This document shows, in pieces, positions 1 through 5,314 of a DNA stretch of 5,314 nt. The stretch covers positions 1-5,314 of the forward strand of contig WJKL01000068.1 in NCBI GenBank assembly GCA_014729145.1, written 5' to 3'. The number at the start of each line of letters is the position of its first letter. The first letter of the stretch is position 1. Position numbers and translations under genes: made by a program. Source of the DNA: Candidatus Woesearchaeota archaeon (lineage in GTDB: Archaea > Nanobdellota > Nanobdellia > Woesearchaeales > WJKL01). The notes under the pieces are model-generated. The model saw only the letters and a list, made by a program, of their open reading frames with translations. It was not told the DNA's origin and did not search any database.

Positions 1-1
1 A

Positions 2-2692
2 GAATGGTGGCTGATAAAAAAAGCTCATGAAAACAAAAGGCTGTATGAAGGAGAGAAAGTCATGCACTGGTGTTCAAGCTGCGGAACAGCACTTGCAAAG
101 CATGAATTAGAATATAAAAATGTAAAAGATGATTCTATATTCTTGAAATTTAAGGTCAAGGGAAAAAAGAATGAATATCTGATAATCTGGACAACAACAC
201 CTTGGACAATTCCATATAATCTTGGAGTGATGGTCAATCCTGAAGAGGAATATGTAAAGGCAAAAGTTGGGGATGAGATCTGGATTGTTGCAGCCAAACT
301 TGCAGGTGTTTTTATACAAGGTGTTGCTGATGCTGAATATAAAGTAACAGAAACAGTCAAGGGAGAAGACTTAGAAGGGTTAGAATATGAACATCCTCTT
401 TATGATGAATTAAAGGGAGTCTATGATAAACTAAAGAAAGAATCATCTAAAGTGCATACTGTATTATTGTCAAAAGAATATGTTGATGTAAGCTCTGGAT
501 CAGGGCTTGTACATACTGCACCTGGCTGCGGTCCTGAAGACTACGAGGTAGGGCATGAATATGGAATTCCTCCTTTTAACAATCTTGATGAGAACGGCAA
601 GTTTCCAAAAGAGATGGGAAAATACAAAGGAATGACCGCAAAGAAGGACGACAAGAAATTTATCGAAGATTTCAAGAAAAAGAAAGTATTGGTGGAATCA
701 ACACCAGTAGAGCATGAATATGCACACTGCTGGAGATGTCATTCTCCTGTTGTTTTCAGAACAACAAAGCAGTGGTTCTTTAAGATTGAAGATTTGAAAG
801 AAAAGATGAGAGAACTTAACAAGAAAGTCAAATGGGAGCCTGACTGGGCTGGAAGCAGGCAGTTTGATGACTGGCTTAACAATCTGAGAGATAATTCAGT
901 GACAAGGCAGAGATATTGGGGATGTCCTGTCCCGATATGGAGATGCGACAAATGTGATGATTATATCGTTGTTGGAAGCGTCAAAGAGCTTGAGAAGCTG
1001 GGAGGAAAAAAGCCAAAAGACCTGCATATCCCATGGATAGATGATGTTGAGATTAAATGCAGGAAATGTGACACGATGATGAAAAGAGTTCCAGATATAC
1101 TTGATGTATGGGTCGATGCTGGTACAAATTCCTGGACATGCCTTGATTATCCTACTGACAAAGACAGGTTCAAGAAGCTTTTTCCAGCTGATTTTATCCT
1201 GGAAGGAAAGGACCAGATCAGAGGATGGTTTAACCTGCTTTTTGTAAATTCGATGGTGGCTATGAACAAGCCCTCATATAAAGCTGTTTATATGCACGGC
1301 TTTGTCAATGATGCAAAAGGAAGAAAGATGAGCAAGTCCCTTGGAAATTATATCCTTCCTGGAGAGGTTGTTGACAAATACGGAGCAGACACATTCAGAT
1401 ATTATTCAATAGGCGGGGCAAATCCAGGAGAAGACCTTAATTATAATTTTGAAGACATGAGATTAAAACACGGAAATATTATGGTGCTTTGGAATCTTCA
1501 TAAATTTTTAGTCGATGTTGCAAAAGAGGCAGGAAACCCTGTAAAGTTTGACGAGATATTGATGAAAGATGTGCTTTCTGTGGAAGAAAGATATATCTTT
1601 TCAAAATTAAACAGCACAATAAATAAAGTTACCGGATTTTTTGAGAATTTTGAGCTGAACGAGGTTCCCGCTGCAATTGAAGAGCTATTTTTAGAGCTGT
1701 CAAGAACATATATCCAGCTGGTCAGAGAGAAATCTTCATTAGGAGACAAACAGGAGAAAGAGATTGTTGCATTTACATTATATAATGTTCTGATGGGCTG
1801 TTTAAAATTATTTTCTACTATCGCACCTTTTGCAACAGAAAAGATATATCTTAATCTTAAGGAAGAATTCAATCTAAAGAAAGAAAGTATCCATCTTTGC
1901 AGCTGGCCAGAAGCTGATGAGAAGATGATTGATGAGGAACTTGAGAATAATATAGATATTGTAAAAGATGTTATCCAGGGAATATTATATGCAAGAGAGA
2001 AGCTTCAGCAGGGGTTAAGATGGCCGTTAAAGGAGGCTATTGTAGTGAGCAAAGACAAAGAGATTGTAGAGGCAGTAGAAAAGCTGGATAATATCATAAA
2101 AACACAGACAAACACAAAAGAGCTTAATGTGCAGGAAAGCCTGCCAGGAGTAAAGGAAAAAGTAAAGGCAGATTACGGCAAGATAGGGCCTGAATTTGAG
2201 AAAAAATCGAGCAAAGTCATAGCACATATCTCCACACACAGCGCAGATACTATCTTAAACAAGATAAGGGAAGAGGGGAAATATGAATTTGAACTGGATG
2301 GAGAGAAAGCGGTTCTTACAAGAGACCATCTGATAATAGAAAGAGATGTTCCTGAGCCTTATGCAGAGGCAGAGATAAAAGGAGGACTTGTATATGCTGA
2401 CTCTTCGATGGATGATGAGCTTGAGGCAGAAGGATATTCAAGAGAGGTTATGAGAAGAGTACAATCTTTGAGAAAGAAAGCAGGGCTGGAGAAGCAGGAC
2501 AAGATTGTCTTGTTTGTTGGAGTGGATGAGGATCTTGTTGAAAGTCTTGGAATTTGGAAAGATCAGATAAAGCTTAAATGCGGTGCAGACAACATAAGGA
2601 TCACAGATGAAAAAGCTGCAAGAAAGCATGAATTTACTGATAAAGCAAAGATAAAAGATTATGAATTTAGGATAGCTTTTGATAAAGCTTGA
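2..2692 (+). CDS. ileS: Isoleucyl-tRNA synthetase, 5'-truncated by the window edge
   Basis: Class I aminoacyl-tRNA synthetase that charges tRNA-Ile with isoleucine in the cytoplasm. The frame is open from base 2 and 896 residues are visible; the N-terminal part with the HIGH motif lies outside. The Met at base 62 is internal: residues before it continue the family pattern into a WCSSCGTALA segment. Visible from the first residue: the CP1 editing domain with WTTTPWT (~63-69) and GSGLVHTAPGCGPED (~166-180, ending in the conserved editing Asp); CxxC pairs at ~243/246, 315/318 and 353/356, probably zinc sites; DQIRGWF (~404-410); and the ATP-binding KMSKS loop (~442-446). The anticodon-binding domain and an archaeal-type C-terminal region with REVMRRVQSLRKKAGL follow. 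CxxC pairs and C-terminus fit the archaeal/eukaryotic class of IleS. All expected visible motifs are intact, so it should be functional. The stop is TGA. Confidence 0.96.
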   Translation, partial: EWWLIKKAHENKRLYEGEKVMHWCSSCGTALAKHELEYKNVKDDSIFLKFKVKGKKNEYLIIWTTTPWTIPYNLGVMVNPEEEYVKAKVGDEIWIVAAKLAGVFIQGVADAEYKVTETVKGEDLEGLEYEHPLYDELKGVYDKLKKESSKVHTVLLSKEYVDVSSGSGLVHTAPGCGPEDYEVGHEYGIPPFNNLDENGKFPKEMGKYKGMTAKKDDKKFIEDFKKKKVLVESTPVEHEYAHCWRCHSPVVFRTTKQWFFKIEDLKEKMRELNKKVKWEPDWAGSRQFDDWLNNLRDNSVTRQRYWGCPVPIWRCDKCDDYIVVGSVKELEKLGGKKPKDLHIPWIDDVEIKCRKCDTMMKRVPDILDVWVDAGTNSWTCLDYPTDKDRFKKLFPADFILEGKDQIRGWFNLLFVNSMVAMNKPSYKAVYMHGFVNDAKGRKMSKSLGNYILPGEVVDKYGADTFRYYSIGGANPGEDLNYNFEDMRLKHGNIMVLWNLHKFLVDVAKEAGNPVKFDEILMKDVLSVEERYIFSKLNSTINKVTGFFENFELNEVPAAIEELFLELSRTYIQLVREKSSLGDKQEKEIVAFTLYNVLMGCLKLFSTIAPFATEKIYLNLKEEFNLKKESIHLCSWPEADEKMIDEELENNIDIVKDVIQGILYAREKLQQGLRWPLKEAIVVSKDKEIVEAVEKLDNIIKTQTNTKELNVQESLPGVKEKVKADYGKIGPEFEKKSSKVIAHISTHSADTILNKIREEGKYEFELDGEKAVLTRDHLIIERDVPEPYAEAEIKGGLVYADSSMDDELEAEGYSREVMRRVQSLRKKAGLEKQDKIVLFVGVDEDLVESLGIWKDQIKLKCGADNIRITDEKAARKHEFTDKAKIKDYEFRIAFDKA

Positions 2693-2694
2693 AA

Positions 2695-2700
2695 TTTTTT
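2695..2700 (+). terminator. Possible T-tract terminator after ileS
   Basis: Six consecutive T residues lie two bases after the ileS stop codon, with no convincing hairpin before them. Archaeal RNA polymerase commonly terminates at T-rich tracts without a stem-loop, and a separate promoter follows at once, so termination here is plausible. The tract is short and the surroundings are AT-rich, so this is weak evidence. Confidence 0.3.
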
Positions 2701-2703
2701 ATC

Positions 2704-2717
2704 AAAACTTTTAAATA
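2704..2717 (+). promoter_or_regulatory. Archaeal BRE/TATA promoter of the winged-helix gene
   Basis: A TTTAAATA box at 2710-2717 is preceded by the purine-rich stretch AAAACT (2704-2709), which could serve as a TFB recognition element. The box centre lies about 26 bases before the ATG at 2740. This is the usual archaeal distance from TATA box to transcription start, so the mRNA should begin at or very near the start codon (leaderless). No Shine-Dalgarno site is present, which agrees with this. Confidence 0.65.
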
Positions 2718-2739
2718 CTTATTATTTCTTATAAATTTT

Positions 2740-3198
2740 ATGGGAAAGATATCAAAAGATGATCCTTTATCTGAAATAACATTTAGGCGTTATGAGAAAC
2801 CCAATCTTAAAGACAGGGATCTTGTAAGAAAGCTGTGCTTGAGCATAGGGATATTGCAGCCAGGAGATTCAAGGGATGTTGTTGTAGATATTCTTTATAC
2901 TTTATTGAAGAACAGGGGAGAGATGAGCAGTGAAGAGATAAGAGAAAAAGTGATAGATATAAGGAAGGCAAAAAAACTTCCTGTATTAGGAGTTGCATCC
3001 TCTAACATAAGAAGGCAGTTGAAAAGGTTGAGAGATATTTTCTTGGTTGAAAAGGTTGCTAATAATTACAGAGTAATGGAGAATCTTTCTTTGAATGAGA
3101 TAATGGAAGAAAAGTTAGAGAAGTTCCTTATACCTTCTGTTTTAGGAAGGGTGAAGGATTATATGAAAGCAGTTGATGAGGAATTTAATTCTAAATAG
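2740..3198 (+). CDS. Winged-helix-like putative DNA-binding protein, 152 aa
   Basis: I recognise the general fold pattern but no named family. The N-terminus is basic with an RRYEKPNLKDRDLVRKLC segment (~16-33). Residues ~44-112 look like a winged helix: SRDVVVDILYTLLKNRG (helix 1), MSSEEIREKVIDIRKAK (helix 2), SSNIRRQLKRLRDI (87-100, likely recognition helix, rich in Arg/Lys), then LVEKVANNYRVM as the wing. A helical tail (~117-149) may aid dimerisation. No metal or ligand-binding signature, signal peptide or membrane segment is seen. The open frame extends up to an ATG at 2689, but that start overlaps the ileS stop, would add a hydrophobic peptide encoded by the promoter, and lacks a ribosome site; ATG 2740 fits a leaderless transcript. 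Role as a transcription regulator, perhaps of the adjacent pyrimidine genes, is inferred from fold and position. Confidence 0.8.
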   Translation: MGKISKDDPLSEITFRRYEKPNLKDRDLVRKLCLSIGILQPGDSRDVVVDILYTLLKNRGEMSSEEIREKVIDIRKAKKLPVLGVASSNIRRQLKRLRDIFLVEKVANNYRVMENLSLNEIMEEKLEKFLIPSVLGRVKDYMKAVDEEFNSK

Positions 3199-3217
3199 AT
3201 ATTAGAGTAGGTAAATA

Positions 3218-3227
3218 TTTTTATAAG
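3218..3227 (+). promoter_or_regulatory. TATA box of the PyrI-fusion gene
   Basis: TTTATAAG at 3220-3227, inside a longer T/A run, has its centre about 29 bases before the ATG at 3253. This predicts transcription starting within a few bases of the start codon. There is no GGTG-type ribosome site in the 54-base gap, so the gene is probably leaderless with its own promoter. The AT-rich gap makes the exact box uncertain; TAAATA at 3212-3217 is an alternative. Confidence 0.5.
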
Positions 3228-3252
3228 ATTATCTTTTACTTATTTTTTTAGG

Positions 3253-4254
3253 ATGACAGAAAAAATTGAAAACAAAGTCCTAAAAGCCAATAACAGGATT
3301 TCTTTGGATATAATAAATAAAAAAAAGAACTTAAGCTCTAAGCTGGTGGATTCAATAAAAAAAGGGTTTGTTCTTGATCATATTCCTGCAGGAAAAGCGA
3401 GAGATATAGAGGATTCATTTAATTTTGTTGATGAAGGTTATCAGGTTGTTGCAGGTTATAATCTCAAAGGGACAAAGAAAAAAGATGTCATCAAGGTAAT
3501 AGACGGAAAAATTGATGACAATCTTGTGAAGATGGTTGTTAAATTTTCCCCTGGTGTAACTTTCAATATAATAAGAGATCATTCTGTTCAAGAGAAATTC
3601 AAAGCAATAGTCTGTTTAAATGAGATGTGTGAATCAAGATATAATGGAACCCCAAGCAGATTCTACGTTGAAGATGATAAATTAAGGTGTGAGTTATGTG
3701 ATGCTCCTTATACAAGAGATGTAGAGGGAATTGAAAGATATATAAGCAGGTTAAAAGGAGATGTATACCTAAGTCCTTTTGCAGAAGAGATAAAGAATAA
3801 AGCCGAAGAGCTTAAATCAATTCATTCTGTTCACGGAGCAGAATATGATGCTTTTGTTTCAGGAAAAGAATTGGGTGAAGATAAGAAAGAATATATACAG
3901 GAAGTCAAGAAATTAAATGCAGAGATGCAGAGGTTTGTTCTTGAATCTTTTTTCTTCATGAACTATGACAGAGAGGACAAATGCAGTGGAAATGATTTTA
4001 ACAGTATGATAAAAAGAAGGCTTGCTGGATGCGGGTTTGAAGAAAATATCAACTGTTATCATGCAGTAAAATCTGCTGTTGAATTTGGAAAGGATAAATT
4101 TTTAATTCAAAATAGTGGTTTTTTTCATCTAAAACATGAAGCAGAGAAGACAAAGGAAGAAGTGATAGAAGAAAGGATGAAAGATTTTGACCCAAAAGAT
4201 TATACAACATCAAATATGATAAGAGCTATTGATTATCTTGTTGATTCGTCCTGA
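3253..4254 (+). CDS. PyrI-like aspartate carbamoyltransferase regulatory chain with extra C-terminal domain
   Basis: PyrI binds CTP or ATP and tunes the PyrB catalytic trimer in the first committed step of pyrimidine synthesis. A Lys-rich N-terminal stretch of ~30 residues precedes the allosteric domain (~31-117): IKKGFVLDHIPAG, YNLKGTKKKDVIK and SPGVTFNIIRD are classic PyrI segments. From memory of E. coli PyrI, its nucleotide-binding D19, H20, K60, N84 and K94 correspond to D42, H43, K81, N105 and K115. Zinc ligands C121-x4-C126 and C146-x2-C149 are present, but the linker between K115 and C121 is about nine residues shorter than in E. coli. Residues ~160-333 are an added, mostly helical, charged region with C244, C260, C268 and several His; I do not recognise it. 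No PyrB motifs (STRTR, HPLLRP) are seen. Typical PyrI is ~150 residues, so this is over twice as long. ATG 3253 is chosen because it fits the upstream TATA box. Whether it still docks on PyrB is unknown, so no gene symbol is given. Confidence 0.85.
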   Translation: MTEKIENKVLKANNRISLDIINKKKNLSSKLVDSIKKGFVLDHIPAGKARDIEDSFNFVDEGYQVVAGYNLKGTKKKDVIKVIDGKIDDNLVKMVVKFSPGVTFNIIRDHSVQEKFKAIVCLNEMCESRYNGTPSRFYVEDDKLRCELCDAPYTRDVEGIERYISRLKGDVYLSPFAEEIKNKAEELKSIHSVHGAEYDAFVSGKELGEDKKEYIQEVKKLNAEMQRFVLESFFFMNYDREDKCSGNDFNSMIKRRLAGCGFEENINCYHAVKSAVEFGKDKFLIQNSGFFHLKHEAEKTKEEVIEERMKDFDPKDYTTSNMIRAIDYLVDSS

Positions 4255-4275
4255 GTTTGAGACGACAAAAATTAG

Positions 4276-4296
4276 CTAAATATATATAATATTTAG
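4276..4296 (+). promoter_or_regulatory. Perfect 8-base inverted repeat over the likely pyrEF TATA box
   Basis: The arms CTAAATAT (4276-4283) and ATATTTAG (4289-4296) are exact reverse complements separated by five bases. The dyad contains the best TATA-like sequence (TAAATATATATA), which would place transcription start near 4305-4312 and give a leader of about 25-30 bases containing the ribosome site. A dyad over a TATA box is a common arrangement for archaeal repressor operators. Because the region is almost pure A/T, chance symmetry is possible. TAAATA at 4299-4304 is a second TATA candidate. Confidence 0.45.
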
Positions 4297-4323
4297 GTTA
4301 AATACTATTAAATAAACTATAGA

Positions 4324-4330
4324 GGGTGGT
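4324..4330 (+). promoter_or_regulatory. Ribosome binding site fixing the pyrE start
   Basis: GGGTGGT lies five bases before the ATG at 4336 and matches the archaeal Shine-Dalgarno consensus GGAGGTGAT imperfectly (GGTG plus one mismatch). It supports ATG 4336 over the in-frame ATG at 4354 and implies a leadered mRNA, unlike the two preceding genes. Confidence 0.6.
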
Positions 4331-4335
4331 TAATT

Positions 4336-5169
4336 ATGGAAGAAGATGTACGTATGCAAGAAGTAAATCTAGATGCTTTAGTAAGAAATAATGGTTTTCA
4401 GTTTACTGAAACATTTTTTCCTTATACTTCCGGGCAGATAGGTCCTTATTATATCCAAAGTGTTGTTGTTGAGAAAAATGGAGAAGATTATGTACAGGCA
4501 ATACAAGATATGGCTGTTATGATAAGAAAGACTCTTGGAATAAAAGAAGGTGAACCAGATTATATAATATCTGGCGGAGAATCAAGAGACTGGGATTTTT
4601 CAAATCCTGTTGCTTATGATCTTGGGCTGCCTCATGCAAAGATATATAAAAACGGCAAATTGCTTGGAGTTGACATGAAAAAGAAGCATGTGATCCATGT
4701 TGCTGATCTGAATAATGAAGGAAGCTCTCCAAGAGATAAATGGGTGCCTGCGATAAATCAAGCAGGAGGAGAGATAAAGCATATATTCTTTTATGTTGAC
4801 AGGATGGAGGATGGTGTGGAAGTGATGAAGGAATTAGGTTTAGAAAGCCATTCTGTTGTTCCTCTTGATGAGCATGCCTGGCAATATCTTCAAGACAAAG
4901 ATGTTATAAGCAAAGAAGTCTATAATTCCTTGAATAAAAGGATGGAAGATAAGCAAACATGGGCTGAAGATATGCTGAGAAGCAAAGCAGGATTCGAAAC
5001 ATTGGCTAATCTTTACGGAGATGAAAAAACAATAGCAAAAGCTCAAAAGATTTTGAATGTAGGTTATCTTGACCTAAAAGAAGAATTAGCCCAGAGGCTT
5101 GAGAAAGAATATAACTTAAAGCCTGAATTAACAGTAGGTCTTCAGCCAGGGGACAGCGATAATAAATAA
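4336..5169 (+). CDS. pyrE: Diverged orotate phosphoribosyltransferase (PyrE-like), 277 aa
   Basis: PyrE joins orotate to PRPP to give OMP, the fifth step of UMP synthesis. The N-terminus has FTETFFPYTSGQIGPYYIQS (~23-42), the OPRT substrate segment. YKNGKLLG (104-111) aligns with the catalytic loop RKExKxxG, keeping both Lys (K105, K108) and the Gly. VIHVADLNNEGSS (119-131) stands at the PRPP loop, usually VVEDVITTGGS: the second acidic residue (D124) is kept but the first is Ala and the TTGG core is NEGS. FFYVDRMEDGVEVMKELGL (151-169) matches the strand and VDR motif after the loop. Usual OPRT length is ~170-215, so the last ~85 residues form an extra helical, charged tail. Followed 12 bases later by pyrF, which supports the assignment and suggests one transcript. 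Activity is likely but unproven given the altered PRPP loop; a regulatory or related PRTase role is the alternative. Confidence 0.8.
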   Translation: MEEDVRMQEVNLDALVRNNGFQFTETFFPYTSGQIGPYYIQSVVVEKNGEDYVQAIQDMAVMIRKTLGIKEGEPDYIISGGESRDWDFSNPVAYDLGLPHAKIYKNGKLLGVDMKKKHVIHVADLNNEGSSPRDKWVPAINQAGGEIKHIFFYVDRMEDGVEVMKELGLESHSVVPLDEHAWQYLQDKDVISKEVYNSLNKRMEDKQTWAEDMLRSKAGFETLANLYGDEKTIAKAQKILNVGYLDLKEELAQRLEKEYNLKPELTVGLQPGDSDNK

Positions 5170-5170
5170 A

Positions 5171-5176
5171 GGTGAT
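5171..5176 (+). promoter_or_regulatory. Ribosome binding site of pyrF
   Basis: GGTGAT is an exact match to the core of the archaeal Shine-Dalgarno sequence and ends five bases before the ATG at 5182. It sits in the 12-base gap after the pyrE stop, where there is no room for a promoter, so pyrF is probably translated from a pyrE-pyrF mRNA. Confidence 0.75.
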
Positions 5177-5181
5177 GAAAA

Positions 5182-5314
5182 ATGGATTTTAATGATAAAC
5201 TAAGACAAGCAACAGAAAAAACAGGAAGTATTGCGTGCATGGGATTGGATCCTGTGCTTGAGAATGTTCCTGCAAAATATCCTCAATTTAAATTTAGAGT
5301 TGAGGCATTTATGG
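5182..5314 (+). CDS. pyrF: Orotidine-5'-phosphate decarboxylase, 3'-truncated by the window edge
   Basis: PyrF removes CO2 from OMP to give UMP, the step after PyrE. Only the first 44 residues are in the window. GSIACMGLDPVLENVP (15-30) is the first beta-strand of the OMP decarboxylase barrel; Asp23 of GLDP is the expected ligand-binding residue. The G-L-D-P-x-x-E-x-x-P pattern, preceded by an ~15-residue helix, is closer to the longer PyrF subfamily (GIDPHPELL in mycobacteria) than to the short archaeal form that starts almost directly with LALD. The ATG at 5175 is in another frame that stops after five codons, so ATG 5182 with its GGTGAT site is the start. The catalytic Lys/Asp residues lie beyond the edge. 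Confidence 0.85.
   Translation, partial: MDFNDKLRQATEKTGSIACMGLDPVLENVPAKYPQFKFRVEAFM

Noticed and set aside
62..64. ATG at base 62 as the ileS start
   Set aside because: The frame is open to base 2 and the upstream residues continue the IleS alignment; the protein would lack its catalytic HIGH region. This is an internal Met of a gene cut by the window edge.
2713..2727. AAATA/TATTT symmetry by the TATA box at 2710-2717
   Set aside because: Five-base A/T-only arms with spacing different from the pyrEF dyad; expected by chance in such AT-rich DNA.
2689..2739. Upstream ATG at 2689 as start of the winged-helix gene
   Set aside because: It overlaps the ileS stop, the added 17 residues are encoded by the T-tract and TATA box, and the hydrophobic peptide looks like translated promoter. 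ATG 2740 fits the promoter spacing.
3319..3366. A8 run and A7-GGG run early in the PyrI-fusion gene as possible frameshift sites
   Set aside because: The zero frame continues straight into well-conserved PyrI sequence, and neither alternative frame has a meaningful open stretch. They simply encode lysines.
4246..4265. TCGTC/GACGA inverted repeat across the stop of the PyrI-fusion gene
   Set aside because: Only five base pairs with a ten-base loop and no T-tract after it, partly inside the coding region. Too weak to call a terminator.
25..5046. Minus-strand open frames of 60-124 codons (for example 25-360, 1498-1872, 4840-5046)
   Set aside because: All lie antisense to well-supported genes, are rich in Phe/Leu/Ser as expected of the reverse of Lys/Glu-rich coding sequence, and show no domain or ribosome site.
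1..5314. CRISPR arrays, tRNA/rRNA genes, transposase or terminal repeats
   Set aside because: None seen on either strand. The largest gap between genes is 81 bases (4255-4335), so there is little room for RNA genes or mobile elements.

Overview
The window is AT-rich DNA with tightly packed genes, all on the + strand. Three things point to an archaeon: an archaeal/eukaryotic-style isoleucyl-tRNA synthetase, archaeal TATA boxes placed about 26-30 bases before two start codons (leaderless transcripts), and GGTG-type Shine-Dalgarno sites before two others. The low GC, heavy AGA/AGG arginine use, short spacers and diverged versions of core enzymes suggest a DPANN lineage such as the Woesearchaeota/Pacearchaeota (Nanoarchaeota-like) group. 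That placement is inferred; there is no rRNA here to fix it. TGA and TAA/TAG all act as stops.

Layout: bases 2-2692 hold the 3' part of ileS, which runs in from the left without its N-terminal HIGH region. A short T-tract and a new promoter follow. Bases 2740-3198 encode a 152-residue winged-helix-like protein, probably a DNA-binding regulator. Bases 3253-4254 encode a 333-residue protein. Its residues ~30-160 are a recognisable aspartate carbamoyltransferase regulatory chain (PyrI), with the nucleotide-binding residues and four zinc cysteines in place. The remaining ~170 residues are a C-terminal region I do not recognise. Bases 4336-5169 encode a diverged orotate phosphoribosyltransferase (PyrE) with a helical C-terminal tail. 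Twelve bases later, at 5182, orotidine-5'-phosphate decarboxylase (PyrF) begins and runs off the right edge.

The right half is therefore a pyrimidine neighbourhood. A PyrI-type CTP/ATP sensor sits directly before pyrE-pyrF, which carry out the last two steps of UMP synthesis. No catalytic subunit (PyrB) is in the window. The most interesting points are the PyrI fusion with its shortened hinge, the altered PRPP loop of PyrE, and a 21-base dyad over the putative pyrEF TATA box. The winged-helix gene could be a local regulator, but only its position suggests this.
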